Source of the DNA: Henricia sp. BOLD:AAB3569
Lineage: Eukaryota > Echinodermata > Asteroidea > Spinulosida > Echinasteridae
NCBI GenBank assembly: GCA_037783545.1
Contig: JBBELK010000060.1
Coordinates: forward strand, 3,224,001-3,288,000
Reading direction: 5' to 3'
DNA length: 64,000 bases
A program made the translations under genes and the position numbers. Shown here one piece after another: positions 1 through 12,779 of this stretch; within the stretch, counting starts at the first letter, position 1; every line of letters begins with the position of its first letter. The notes below the pieces were generated by a model. That model searched no databases. It saw only the letters and a program-made list of their open reading frames with translations, and had not been told where the DNA came from.

Positions 1-103
1 CTTGGCACACAAAGTGAAGTGGCGTCCAGTAGGTTCCTCTCCAGTCGTCCTAAATCGTCCAACTTCAAAAAGCATGCAAGCTAGTTTGCCGGAACCCGGG
101 ATT

Positions 104-153
<50 letters not shown>

Positions 154-222
154 TACGGCACATCTGTTTAACTTTCCAGAGTAAATCGCTGTCAAGAAAC
201 GGTAGAATGAAGACAAAATTGT

Positions 223-295
223 GGTCGGTTAGCTCAGTCGGTAGAGCGTCGTGCTGATAACGCGAAGGTCGTGGGTTCGAGCCCCATACTGACCA
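223..295 (+). tRNA. tRNA-Ile(GAT), reference copy for the array
   Basis: The acceptor stem pairs GGTCGGT with ACTGACC through six standard pairs and one G-U (5-68), with discriminator A73. The D stem is GCTC/GAGC, the anticodon stem TCGTG/CGCGA, the loop CTGATAA with anticodon GAT, and the T arm GTGGG-TTCGAGC-CCCAT. There is no intron and no encoded CCA. The body closely resembles animal tRNA-Ile, whose usual anticodon is AAT (read as IAU). Here position 34 is G in every copy. Internal A and B boxes are intact, so Pol III transcription is plausible. A T5 run lies 10 nt past the 3' end. Confidence 0.93.
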
Positions 296-304
296 GCTAC
301 CACC

Positions 305-309
305 TTTTT
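305..309 (+). terminator. T5 Pol III terminator after tRNA-Ile, reference copy
   Basis: A run of five T begins 10 nt after the Ile 3' end. Other units have four T (Ile 8380, 16112, 16804, 22330, 23022, 24406, 25098) or six T (2514, 3553, 14562), so termination strength may differ among copies. Confidence 0.75.
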
Positions 310-378
310 GGCCTTGGCACACAAAGTGAAGTGGCGTCCAGTAGGTTCCTCTCCAGTCGTCCTAAATCGTCTAACTTC

Positions 379-383
379 AAAAA
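379..383 (-). terminator. T5 Pol III terminator after tRNA-Phe, reference copy
   Basis: AAAAA on the + strand is T5 in the Phe transcript direction, 15 nt past the Phe 3' end. It lies between the two convergent genes, so each transcript should stop before reaching its neighbour. Confidence 0.7.
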
Positions 384-398
384 GCATGCAAGCTAGTT

Positions 399-415
399 TG
401 CCGGAACCCGGGATT

Positions 416-465
<50 letters not shown>

Positions 466-471
466 TACGGC
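399..471 (-). tRNA. tRNA-Phe(GAA), reference copy for the array
   Basis: Read on the - strand, the D stem is GCTC/GAGC, the anticodon stem TCAGA/TCTGA with loop CTGAAGA (anticodon GAA), and the T arm CCTGG-TTCAATC-CCGGG, ending in A73. This is nearly the standard eukaryotic tRNA-Phe. The exception is the acceptor stem GCCGTAA/TTCCGGC, which has an uncompensated U5-C68 mismatch. Eukaryotic tRNA-Phe normally has an A-U pair there. No intron is present. A T5 run (AAAAA on +) begins about 15 nt past the 3' end. Confidence 0.92.
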
Positions 472-568
472 ACATCTGTTTAACTTTCCAGAGTAAATCG
501 CACGGACTTATAAGGTCAGTTTTAGATGTACTCGCTGTCAAGAAACGGTAGAATGACGACAAAATTGT
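472..568. promoter_or_regulatory. Divergent spacer with TTATAA, reference copy
   Basis: This 97-bp spacer separates the 5' end of a Phe gene (471) from the 5' end of the next Ile gene (569). It contains the palindrome TTATAA at 508-513, about 37 nt upstream of Phe and 56 nt upstream of Ile. The spacing and the palindrome would suit a TATA element serving the Phe gene or both genes, as upstream TATA-like boxes help some Pol III genes. Function is inferred. The element is kept in almost every unit apart from two short ones. Confidence 0.5.
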
Positions 569-670
569 GGTCGGTTAGCTCAGTCGGTAGAGCGTCGTGC
601 TGATAACGCGAAGGTCGTGGGTTCGAGCCCCATACTGACCAGCTACCACCTTTTTGGTCTTGGCACACAA

Positions 671-686
671 ACTGAGCTATTACGGC
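671..686 (-). pseudogene. 16-nt tRNA-Phe remnant
   Basis: Only the first 16 nt of the Phe gene survive after a deletion that joins CACACAAA to CTGAGCTA. The same junction occurs at 5302-5317, 6537-6552 and 15999-16014, giving short units in which an Ile gene has no Phe partner. The CAA shared by both ends suggests a microhomology deletion that was later copied. Confidence 0.85.
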
Positions 687-976
687 ACATCTGTTTAACT
701 TTCCAGAGTAAATCGCACGGACTTATAAGGTCAGTTTTAGATGTACTCGCTGTCAAGAAACGGTAGAATGAAGACAAAATTGTGGTCGGTTAGCTCAGTC
801 GGTAGAGCGTCGTGCTGATAACGCGAAGGTCGTGGGTTCGAGCCCCATACTGACCAGCTACCACCTTTTTGGTCTTGGCACACAAAGTGAAGTGGCGTCC
901 AGTAGGTTCCTCTCCAGTCGTCCTAAATCCTCCAACTTCAAAAAGCATCCAAGCTAGTTTGCCGGAACCCGGGATT

Positions 977-1026
<50 letters not shown>

Positions 1027-1305
1027 TACGGCACATCTGTTTAACTTTCCAGAGTAAATCGCACGGACTTATAAGGTCAGTTTTAGATGTACTCGCTGTC
1101 AAGAAACGGTAGAATGAAGACAAAATTGTGGTCGGTTAGCTCAGTCGGTAGAGCGTCGTGCTGATAACGCGAAGGTCGTGGGTTCGAGCCCCATACTGAC
1201 CAGCTACCACCTTTTTGGTCTTGGCACACAAAGTGAAGTGGCGTCCAGTAGGTTCCTCTCCAGTCGTCCTAAATCCTCCAACTTCAAAAAGCATGCAAGC
1301 AAGTT

Positions 1306-1322
1306 TGCTGGAACCCGGGATT

Positions 1323-1372
<50 letters not shown>

Positions 1373-1378
1373 TACGGC
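1306..1378 (-). tRNA. tRNA-Phe variant with a second acceptor mismatch
   Basis: G70 is A, so C3-A70 adds to the U5-C68 mismatch. The same variant, linked to a T-to-A change in the 3' flank, is found at 5937, 7172, 7864, 17672 and 25966. Aminoacylation and 3' processing of these copies are doubtful. Confidence 0.85.
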
Positions 1379-1668
1379 ACATCTGTTTAACTTTCCAGAG
1401 TAAATCGCACGAACTTATAAGGTCAGTTTTAGATGTACTCGCTGTCAAGAAACGGTAGAATGAAGACAAAATTGTGGTCGGTTAGCTCAGTCGGTAGAGC
1501 GTCGTGCTGATAACGCGAAGGTCGTGGGTTCGAGCCCCATACTGACCAGCTACCACCTTTTTGGCCTTGGCACACAAAGTGAAGTGGCGTCCAGTAGGTT
1601 CCTCTCCAGTCGTCCTAAATCCTCCAACTTCAAAAAGCATCCAAGCTAGTTTGCCGGAACCCGGGATT

Positions 1669-1718
<50 letters not shown>

Positions 1719-2014
1719 TACGGCACATCTGTTTAACTTTCCAGAGTAAATCGCACGGACTTATAAGGTCAGTTTTAGATGTACTCGCTGTCAAGAAACG
1801 GTAGAATGAAGACAAAATTTTGGTCGGTTAGCTCAGTCGGTAGAGCGTCGTGCTGATAACGCGAAGGTCGTGGGTTCGAGCCCCATACTGACCAGCTACC
1901 ACCTTTTTGGTCTTGGCACACAAAGTGAAGTGGCGTCCAGTAGGTTCCTCTCCAGTCGTCCTAAATCGTCCAACTTCAAAAAGCATGCAAGCTAGTTTGC
2001 CGGAACCCGGGATT

Positions 2015-2064
<50 letters not shown>

Positions 2065-2360
2065 TACGGCACATCTGTTTAACTTTCCAGAGTAAATCGC
2101 ACGGACTTATAAGGTCAGTTTTAGATGTACTCGCTGTCAAGAAACGGTAGAATGAAGACAAAATTGTGGTCGGTTAGCTCAGTCGGTAGAGCGTCGTGCT
2201 GATAACGCGAAGGTCGTGGGTTCGAGCCCCATACTGACCAGCTACCACCTTTTTGGTCTTGGCACACAAAGTGAAGTGGCGTCCAGTAGGTTCCTCTCCA
2301 GTCGTCCTAAATCCTCCAACTTCAAAAAGCATGCAAGCTAGTTTGCCGGAACCCGGGATT

Positions 2361-2410
<50 letters not shown>

Positions 2411-2707
2411 TACGGCACATCTGTTTAACTTTCCAGAGTAAATCGCACGAACTTATAAGGTCAGTTTTAGATGTACTCGCTGTCAAGAAACGGTAGAATG
2501 AAGACAAAATTGTGGTCGGTTAGCTCAGTCGGTAGAGCGTCGTGCTGATAACGCGAAGGTCGTGGGTTCGAGCCCCATACTGACCAGCTACCACCTTTTT
2601 TGGTCTTGGCACACAAAGTGAAGTGGCGTCCAGTAGGTTCCTCTCCAGTCGTCCTAAATCGTCCAACTTCAAAAAGCATGCAAGCTAGTTTGCCGGAACC
2701 CGGGATT

Positions 2708-2757
<50 letters not shown>

Positions 2758-3053
2758 TACGGCACATCTGTTTAACTTTCCAGAGTAAATCGCACGAACT
2801 TATAAGGTCAGTTTTAGATGTACTCGCTGTCAAGAAACGGTAGAATGAAGACAAAATTGTGGTCGGTTAGCTCAGTCGGTAGAGCGTCGTGCTGATAACG
2901 CGAAGGTCGTGGGTTCGAGCCCCATACTGACCAGCTACCACCTTTTTGGCCTTGGCACACAAAGTGAAGTGGCGTCCAGTAGGTTCCTCTCCAGTCGTCC
3001 TAAATCGTCCAACTTCAAAAAGCATGCAAGCTAGTTTGCCGGAACCCGGGATT

Positions 3054-3103
<50 letters not shown>

Positions 3104-3399
3104 TACGGCACATCTGTTTAACTTTCCAGAGTAAATCGCACGGACTTATAAGGTCAGTTTTAGATGTACTCGCTGTCAAGAAACGGTAGAATGAAGACAA
3201 AATTGTGGTCGGTTAGCTCAGTCGGTAGAGCGTCGTGCTGATAACGCGAAGGTCGTGGGTTCGAGCCCCATACTGACCAGCTACCACCTTTTTGGTCTTG
3301 GCACACAAAGTGAAGTGGCGTCCAGTAGGTTCCTCTCCAGTCGTCCTAAATCCTCCAACTTCAAAAAGCATGCAAGCTAGTTTGCCGGAACCCGGGATT

Positions 3400-3449
<50 letters not shown>

Positions 3450-3746
3450 TACGGCACATCTGTTTAACTTTCCAGAGTAAATCGCACGAACTTATAAGGT
3501 CAGTTTTAGATGTACTCGCTGTCAAGAAACGGTAGAATGAAGACAAAATTGTGGTCGGTTAGCTCAGTCGGTAGAGCGTCGTGCTGATAACGCGAAGGTC
3601 GTGGGTTCGAGCCCCATACTGACCAGCTACCACCTTTTTTGGCCTTGGCACACAAAGTGAAGTGGCGTCCAGTAGGTTCCTCTCCAGTCTTCCTAAATCG
3701 TCCAACTTCAAAAAGCATGCAAGCTAGTTTGCCGGAACCCGGGATT

Positions 3747-3796
<50 letters not shown>

Positions 3797-4092
3797 TACG
3801 GCACATCTGTTTAACTTTCCAGAGTAAATCGCACGGACTTATAAGGTCAGTTTTAGATGTACTCGCTGTCAAGAAACGGTAGAATGAAGACAAAATTGTG
3901 GTCGGTTAGCTCAGTCGGTAGAGCGTCGTGCTGATAACGCGAAGGTCGTGGGTTCGAGCCCCATACTGACCAGCTACCACCTTTTTGGCCTTGGCACACA
4001 AAGTGAAGTGGCGTCCAGTAGGTTCCTCTCCAGTCGTCCTAAATCCTCCAACTTCAAAAAGCATGCAAGCTAGTTTGCCGGAACCCGGGATT

Positions 4093-4142
<50 letters not shown>

Positions 4143-4438
4143 TACGGCACATCTGTTTAACTTTCCAGAGTAAATCGCACGAACTTATAAGGTCAGTTTT
4201 AGATGTACTCGCTGTCAAGAAACGGTAGAATGAAGACAAAATTGTGGTCGGTTAGCTCAGTCGGTAGAGCGTCGTGCTGATAACGCGAAGGTCGTGGGTT
4301 CGAGCCCCATACTGACCAGCTACCACCTTTTTGGCCTTGGCACACAAAGTGAAGTGGCGTCCAGTAGGTTCCTCTCCAGTCGTCCTAAATCGTCCAACTT
4401 CAAAAAGCATGCAAGCTAGTTTGCCGGAACCCGGGATT

Positions 4439-4488
<50 letters not shown>

Positions 4489-4750
4489 TACGGCACATCT
4501 GTTTAACTTTCCAGAGTAAATCGCTGTCAAGAAACGGTAGAATGAAGACAAAATTGTGGTCGGTTAGCTCAGTCGGTAGAGCGTCGTGCTGATAACGCGA
4601 AGGTCGTGGGTTCGAGCCCCATACTGACCAGCTACCACCTTTTTGGCCTTGGCACACAAAGTGAAGTGGCGTCCAGTAGGTTCCTCTCCAGTCGTCCTAA
4701 ATCGTCTAACTTCAAAAAGCATGCAAGCTAGTTTGCCGGAACCCGGGATT

Positions 4751-4800
<50 letters not shown>

Positions 4801-5096
4801 TACGGCACATCTGTTTAACTTTCCAGAGTAAATCGCACGGACTTATAAGGTCAGTTTTAGATGTACTCGCTGTCAAGAAACGGTAGAATGACGACAAAAT
4901 TGTGGTCGGTTAGCTCAGTCGGTAGAGCGTCGTGCTGATAACGCGAAGGTCGTGGGTTCGAGCCCCATACTGACCAGCTACCACCTTTTTGGCCTTGGCA
5001 CACAAAGTGAAGTGGCGTCCAGTAGGTTCCTCTCCAGTCGTCCTAAATCGTCCAACTTCAAAAAGCATGCAAGCTAGTTTGCCGGAACCCGGGATT

Positions 5097-5146
<50 letters not shown>

Positions 5147-5607
5147 TACGGCACATCTGTTTAACTTTCCAGAGTAAATCGCACGGACTTATAAATTGTG
5201 GTCGGTTAGCTCAGTCGGTAGAGCGTCGTGCTGATAACGCGAAGGTCGTGGGTTCGAGCCCCATACTGACCAGCTACCACCTTTTTGGTCTTGGCACACA
5301 AACTGAGCTATTACGGCACATCTGTTTAACTTTCCAGAGTAAATCGCACGGACTTATAAGGTCAGTTTTAGATGTACTCGCTGTCAAGAAACGGTAGAAT
5401 GAAGACAAAATTGTGGTCGGTTAGCTCAGTCGGTAGAGCGTCGTGCTGATAACGCGAAGGTCGTGGGTTCGAGCCCCATACTGACCAGCTACCACCTTTT
5501 TGGTCTTGGCACACAAAGTGAAGTGGCGTCCAGTAGGTTCCTCTCCAGTCGTCCTAAATCCTCCAACTTCAAAAAGCATCCAAGCTAGTTTGCCGGAACC
5601 CGGGATT

Positions 5608-5657
<50 letters not shown>

Positions 5658-5953
5658 TACGGCACATCTGTTTAACTTTCCAGAGTAAATCGCACGGACT
5701 TATAAGGTCAGTTTTAGATGTACTCGCTGTCAAGAAACGGTAGAATGAAGACAAAATTGTGGTCGGTTAGCTCAGTCGGTAGAGCGTCGTGCTGATAACG
5801 CGAAGGTCGTGGGTTCGAGCCCCATACTGACCAGCTACCACCTTTTTGGTCTTGGCACACAAAGTGAAGTGGCGTCCAGTAGGTTCCTCTCCAGTCGTCC
5901 TAAATCCTCCAACTTCAAAAAGCATGCAAGCAAGTTTGCTGGAACCCGGGATT

Positions 5954-6003
<50 letters not shown>

Positions 6004-6299
6004 TACGGCACATCTGTTTAACTTTCCAGAGTAAATCGCACGAACTTATAAGGTCAGTTTTAGATGTACTCGCTGTCAAGAAACGGTAGAATGAAGACAA
6101 AATTGTGGTCGGTTAGCTCAGTCGGTAGAGCGTCGTGCTGATAACGCGAAGGTCGTGGGTTCGAGCCCCATACTGACCAGCTACCACCTTTTTGGTCTTG
6201 GCACACAAAGTGAAGTGGCGTCCAGTAGGTTCCTCTCCAGTCGTCCTAAATCCTCCAACTTCAAAAAGCATCCAAGCTAGTTTGCCGGAACCCGGGATT

Positions 6300-6349
<50 letters not shown>

Positions 6350-6452
6350 TACGGCACATCTGTTTAACTTTCCAGAGTAAATCGCACGGACTTATAAGGT
6401 CAGTTTTAGATGTACTCGCTGTCAAGAAACGGTAGAATGAAGACAAAATTGT

Positions 6453-6517
6453 GGTCGGTTAGCTCAGTCGGTAGAGCGTCGTGCTGATAACGCGAAGGTC
6501 GTGGGTTCGAGCCCCAT
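6453..6517 (+). pseudogene. tRNA-Ile truncated at the 3' end
   Basis: The copy is intact through the T stem. It then breaks off into GGGGGTTC, which replaces the 3' acceptor strand, the terminator and most of the gap. The following Phe gene is reduced to 16 nt. This is the only broken Ile gene in the array. Confidence 0.88.
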
Positions 6518-6842
6518 GGGGGTTCTTGGCACACAAACTGAGCTATTACGGCACATCTGTTTAACTTTCCAGAGTAAATCGCACGGACTTATAAGGTCAG
6601 TTTTAGATGTACTCGCTGTCAAGAAACGGTAGAATGAAGACAAAATTGTGGTCGGTTAGCTCAGTCGGTAGAGCGTCGTGCTGATAACGCGAAGGTCGTG
6701 GGTTCGAGCCCCATACTGACCAGCTACCACCTTTTTGGTCTTGGCACACAAAGTGAAGTGGCGTCCAGTAGGTTCCTCTCCAGTCGTCCTAAATCCTCCA
6801 ACTTCAAAAAGCATCCAAGCTAGTTTGCCGGAACCCGGGATT

Positions 6843-6892
<50 letters not shown>

Positions 6893-7188
6893 TACGGCAC
6901 ATCTGTTTAACTTTCCAGAGTAAATCGCACGGACTTATAAGGTCAGTTTTAGATGTACTCGCTGTCAAGAAACGGTAGAATGAAGACAAAATTGTGGTCG
7001 GTTAGCTCAGTCGGTAGAGCGTCGTGCTGATAACGCGAAGGTCGTGGGTTCGAGCCCCATACTGACCAGCTACCACCTTTTTGGTCTTGGCACACAAAGT
7101 GAAGTGGCGTCCAGTAGGTTCCTCTCCAGTCGTCCTAAATCCTCCAACTTCAAAAAGCATGCAAGCAAGTTTGCTGGAACCCGGGATT

Positions 7189-7238
<50 letters not shown>

Positions 7239-7534
7239 TACGGCACATCTGTTTAACTTTCCAGAGTAAATCGCACGAACTTATAAGGTCAGTTTTAGAT
7301 GTACTCGCTGTCAAGAAACGGTAGAATGAAGACAAAATTGTGGTCGGTTAGCTCAGTCGGTAGAGCGTCGTGCTGATAACGCGAAGGTCGTGGGTTCGAG
7401 CCCCATACTGACCAGCTACCACCTTTTTGGTCTTGGCACACAAAGTGAAGTGGCGTCCAGTAGGTTCCTCTCCAGTCGTCCTAAATCCTCCAACTTCAAA
7501 AAGCATCCAAGCTAGTTTGCCGGAACCCGGGATT

Positions 7535-7584
<50 letters not shown>

Positions 7585-7880
7585 TACGGCACATCTGTTT
7601 AACTTTCCAGAGTAAATCGCACGGACTTATAAGGTCAGTTTTAGATGTACTCGCTGTCAAGAAACGGTAGAATGAAGACAAAATTGTGGTCGGTTAGCTC
7701 AGTCGGTAGAGCGTCGTGCTGATAACGCGAAGGTCGTGGGTTCGAGCCCCATACTGACCAGCTACCACCTTTTTGGTCTTGGCACACAAAGTGAAGTGGC
7801 GTCCAGTAGGTTCCTCTCCAGTCGTCCTAAATCCTCCAACTTCAAAAAGCATGCAAGCAAGTTTGCTGGAACCCGGGATT

Positions 7881-7930
<50 letters not shown>

Positions 7931-8033
7931 TACGGCACATCTGTTTAACTTTCCAGAGTAAATCGCACGAACTTATAAGGTCAGTTTTAGATGTACTCGC
8001 TGTCAAGAAACGGTAGAATGAAGACAAAATTGT

Positions 8034-8106
8034 GGTCGGTTAGCTCAGTCGGTAGAGCGTCGTGCTGATAACGCGAATGTCGTGGGTTCGAGCCCCATAC
8101 TGACCA
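8034..8106 (+). tRNA. tRNA-Ile variant, G45 to T in the variable loop
   Basis: A single change in the variable loop leaves all stems paired. It is unique to this unit, whose Phe partner (8210) is also altered. Confidence 0.85.
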
Positions 8107-8209
8107 GCTACCACCTTTTTGGCCTTGGCACACAAAGTGAAGTGGCGTCCAGTAGGTTCCTCTCCAGTCGTCCTAAATCGTCCAACTTCAAAAAGCATGC
8201 AAGCTAGTT

Positions 8210-8226
8210 TGCCGGAACCCGGGATT

Positions 8227-8270
<44 letters not shown>

Positions 8271-8282
8271 CGCTATTACGGC
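8210..8282 (-). tRNA. tRNA-Phe variant with a D-stem mismatch
   Basis: T12 is G, giving a G12-A23 clash in the D stem and altering the A box. The change is private to this copy. Confidence 0.8.
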
Positions 8283-8572
8283 ACATCTGTTTAACTTTCC
8301 AGAGTAAATCGCACGGACTTATAAGGTCAGTTTTAGATGTACTCGCTGTCAAGAAACGGTAGAATGAAGACAAAATTGTGGTCGGTTAGCTCAGTCGGTA
8401 GAGCGTCGTGCTGATAACGCGAAGGTCGTGGGTTCGAGCCCCATACTGACCAGCTACCACCTTTTAGGCCTTGGCACACAAAGTGAAGTGGCGTCCAGTA
8501 GGTTCCTCTCCAGTCGTCCTAAATCCTCCAACTTCAAAAAGCATGCAAGCTAGTTTGCCGGAACCCGGGATT

Positions 8573-8622
<50 letters not shown>

Positions 8623-8725
8623 TACGGCACATCTGTTTAACTTTCCAGAGTAAATCGCACGGACTTATAAGGTCAGTTTTAGATGTACTCGCTGTCAAGA
8701 AACGGTAGAATGAAGACAAAATTGT

Positions 8726-8798
8726 GGTCGGTTAGCTCAGTCGGTAGAGCGTCGTGCTGATAACGCGAAGGTCGTGGGTTCGAGCACCATACTGACCA
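8726..8798 (+). tRNA. tRNA-Ile variant with a T-stem mismatch
   Basis: C61 is A, which breaks the G53-C61 pair that closes the T loop. This pair is nearly universal, so the product is probably defective. Confidence 0.8.
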
Positions 8799-8918
8799 GC
8801 TACCACCTTTTTGGTCTTGGCACACAAAGTGAAGTGGCGTCCAGTAGGTTCCTCTCCAGTCGTCCTAAATCCTCCAACTTCAAAAAGCATGCAAGCTAGT
8901 TTGCCGGAACCCGGGATT

Positions 8919-8968
<50 letters not shown>

Positions 8969-9264
8969 TACGGCACATCTGTTTAACTTTCCAGAGTAAA
9001 TCGCACGAACTTATAAGGTCAGTTTTAGATGTACTCGCTGTCAAGAAACGGTAGAATGAAGACAAAATTGTGGTCGGTTAGCTCAGTCGGTAGAGCGTCG
9101 TGCTGATAACGCGAAGGTCGTGGGTTCGAGCCCCATACTGACCAGCTACCACCTTTTTGGCCTTGGCACACAAAGTGAAGTGGCGTCCAGTAGGTTCCTC
9201 TCCAGTCGTCCTAAATCGTCCAACTTCAAAAAGCATGCAAGCTAGTTTGCCGGAACCCGGGATT

Positions 9265-9314
<50 letters not shown>

Positions 9315-9610
9315 TACGGCACATCTGTTTAACTTTCCAGAGTAAATCGCACGGACTTATAAGGTCAGTTTTAGATGTACTCGCTGTCAAGAAACGGTAG
9401 AATGAAGACAAAATTGTGGTCGGTTAGCTCAGTCGGTAGAGCGTCGTGCTGATAACGCGAAGGTCGTGGGTTCGAGCCCCATACTGACCAGCTACCACCT
9501 TTTTGGTCTTGGCACACAAAGTGAAGTGGCGTCCAGTAGGTTCCTCTCCAGTCGTCCTAAATCGTCCAACTTCAAAAAGCATGCAAGCTAGTTTGCCGGA
9601 ACCCGGGATT

Positions 9611-9660
<50 letters not shown>

Positions 9661-9956
9661 TACGGCACATCTGTTTAACTTTCCAGAGTAAATCGCACGG
9701 ACTTATAAGGTCAGTTTTAGATGTACTCGCTGTCAAGAAACGGTAGAATGAAGACAAAATTGTGGTCGGTTAGCTCAGTCGGTAGAGCGTCGTGCTGATA
9801 ACGCGAAGGTCGTGGGTTCGAGCCCCATACTGACCAGCTACCACCTTTTTGGTCTTGGCACACAAAGTGAAGTAGCGTCCAGTAGGTTCCTCTCCAGTCG
9901 TCCTAAATCGTCCAACTTCAAAAAGCATGCAAGCTAGTTTGCCGGAACCCGGGATT

Positions 9957-10006
<50 letters not shown>

Positions 10007-10302
10007 TACGGCACATCTGTTTAACTTTCCAGAGTAAATCGCACGAACTTATAAGGTCAGTTTTAGATGTACTCGCTGTCAAGAAACGGTAGAATGAAGA
10101 CAGAATTGTGGTCGGTTAGCTCAGTCGGTAGAGCGTCGTGCTGATAACGCGAAGGTCGTGGGTTCGAGCCCCATACTGACCAGCTACCACCTTTTTGGCC
10201 TTGGCACACAAAGTGAAGTGGCGTCCAGTAGGTTCCTCTCCAGTCGTCCTAAATCGTCCAACTTCAAAAAGCATGCAAGCTAGTTTGCCGGAACCCGGGA
10301 TT

Positions 10303-10352
<50 letters not shown>

Positions 10353-10648
10353 TACGGCACATCTGTTTAACTTTCCAGAGTAAATCGCACGAACTTATAA
10401 GGTCAGTTTTAGATGTACTCGCTGTCAAGAAACGGTAGAATGACGACAAAATTGTGGTCGGTTAGCTCAGTCGGTAGAGCGTCGTGCTGATAACGCGAAG
10501 GTCGTGGGTTCGAGCCCCATACTGACCAGCTACCACCTTTTTGGCCTTGGCACACAAAGTGAAGTGGCGTCCAGTAGGTTCCTCTCCAGTCGTCCTAAAT
10601 CGTCCAACTTCAAAAAGCATGCAAGCTAGTTTGCCGGAACCCGGGATT

Positions 10649-10698
<50 letters not shown>

Positions 10699-10994
10699 TA
10701 CGGCACATCTGTTTAACTTTCCAGAGTAAATCGCACGGACTTATAAGGTCAGTTTTAGATGTACTCGCTGTCAAGAAACGGTAGAATGAAGACAAAATTG
10801 TGGTCGGTTAGCTCAGTCGGTAGAGCGTCGTGCTGATAACGCGAAGGTCGTGGGTTCGAGCCCCATACTGACCAGCTACCACCTTTTTGGTCTTGGCACA
10901 CAAAGTGAAGTGGCGTCCAGTAGGTTCCTCTCCAGTCGTCCTAAATCCTCCAACTTCAAAAAGCATGCAAGCTAGTTTGCCGGAACCCGGGATT

Positions 10995-11044
<50 letters not shown>

Positions 11045-11323
11045 TACGGCACATCTGTTTAACTTTCCAGAGTAAATCGCACGAACTTATAAGGTCAGTT
11101 TTAGATGTACTCGCTGTCAAGAAACGGTAGAATGAAGACAAAATTGTGGTCGGTTAGCTCAGTCGGTAGAGCGTCGTGCTGATAACGCGAAGGTCGTGGG
11201 TTCGAGCCCCATACTGACCAGCTACCACCTTTTTGGCCTTGGCACACAAAGTGAAGTGGCGTCCAGTAGGTTCCTCTCCAGTCGTCCTAAATCGTCCAAC
11301 TTCAAAAAGCATGCAAGCTAGTT

Positions 11324-11340
11324 TGCCGGAACCCGGGATT

Positions 11341-11390
<50 letters not shown>

Positions 11391-11396
11391 TAGGGC
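11324..11396 (-). tRNA. tRNA-Phe variant, G4 to C
   Basis: C4-C69 beside the usual U5-C68 leaves two adjacent mismatches in the middle of the acceptor stem. The copy is probably non-functional. Confidence 0.8.
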
Positions 11397-11691
11397 ACAT
11401 CTGTTTAACTTTCCAGAGTAAATCGCACGGACTTATAAGGTCAGTTTTAGATGTACTCGCTGTCAAGAAACGGTAGAATGAAGACGAAATTGTGGTCGGT
11501 TAGCTCAGTCGGTAGAGCGTCGTGCTGATAACGCGAAGGTCGTGGGTTCGAGCCCCATACTGACCAGCTACCACCTTTTTGGCCTTGGCATTTGCACACA
11601 AAGTGAAGTGGTGTCCAGTAGATTCTCTCCAGTCCTCCTAAATCGTCCAACTTCAAAAAGCATGCAAGCTAGTTTGCCGGAACCCGGGATT

Positions 11692-11741
<50 letters not shown>

Positions 11742-12037
11742 TACGGCACATCTGTTTAACTTTCCAGAGTAAATCGCACGAACTTATAAGGTCAGTTTTA
11801 GATGTACTCGCTGTCAAGAAACGGTAGAATGAAGACAAAATTGTGGTCGGTTAGCTCAGTCGGTAGAGCGTCGTGCTGATAACGCGAAGGTCGTGGGTTC
11901 GAGCCCCATACTGACCAGCTACCACCTTTTTGGCCTTGGCACACAAAGTGAAGTGGCGTCCAGTAGGTTCCTCTCCAGTCGTCCTAAATCGTCCAACTTC
12001 AAAAAGCATGCAAGCTAGTTTGCCGGAACCCGGGATT

Positions 12038-12087
<50 letters not shown>

Positions 12088-12366
12088 TACGGCACATCTG
12101 TTTAACTTTCCAGAGTAAATCGCACGGACTTATAAGGTCAGTTTTAGATGTACTCGCTGTCAAGAAACGGTAGAATGAAGACAAAATTGTGGTCGGTTAG
12201 CTCAGTCGGTAGAGCGTCGTGCTGATAACGCGAAGGTCGTGGGTTCGAGCCCCATACTGACCAGCTACCACCTTTTTGGTCTTGGCACACAAAGTGAAGT
12301 GGCGTCCAGTAGGTTCCTCTCCAGTCGTCCTAAATCCTCCAACTTCAAAAAGCATGCAAGCTAGTT

Positions 12367-12439
12367 TGCCGGAACCCGGGATTGAACCAGGGACCTTCAG
12401 ATCTTTAGTCTGACGCTCTCCCAACTGAGCTATTACGGC
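12367..12439 (-). tRNA. tRNA-Phe variant with anticodon AAA
   Basis: The anticodon loop reads CTAAAGA instead of CTGAAGA, so G34 is A. The stems are otherwise as in the array consensus. Only two copies carry this change (this one and 18364), and they lie in units that match each other, so one was probably copied from the other. Confidence 0.88.
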
Positions 12440-12729
12440 ACATCTGTTTAACTTTCCAGAGTAAATCGCACGAACTTATAAGGTCAGTTTTAGATGTACT
12501 CGCTGTCAAGAAACGGTAGAATGAAGACAAAATTGTGGTCGGTTAGCTCAGTCGGTAGAGCGTCGTGCTGATAACGCGAAGGTCGTGGGTTCGAGCCCCA
12601 TACTGACCAGCTACCACCTTTTTGGCCTTGGCACACAAAGTGAAGTGGCGTCCAGTAGGTTCCTCTCCAGTCGTCCTAAATCGTCCAACTTCAAAAAGCA
12701 TGCAAGCTAGTTTGCCGGAACCCGGGATT

Positions 12730-12779
<50 letters not shown>

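Noticed and set aside
229..456. A 75-codon - strand open frame repeated about 90 times through the array (LGERQTEDLKVPGSIPG type)
   Set aside because: It is the tRNA-Phe gene and the gap read as protein, ending in the complement of tRNA-Ile. Such frames are common database artefacts from tRNA loci; the open frame is a by-product of tRNA conservation.
5095..5397. A 100-codon + strand frame, repeated at 15,792-16,094
   Set aside because: It runs through a Phe gene, an Ile gene and spacer in a deletion unit. It is a tRNA-array artefact duplicated with its block.
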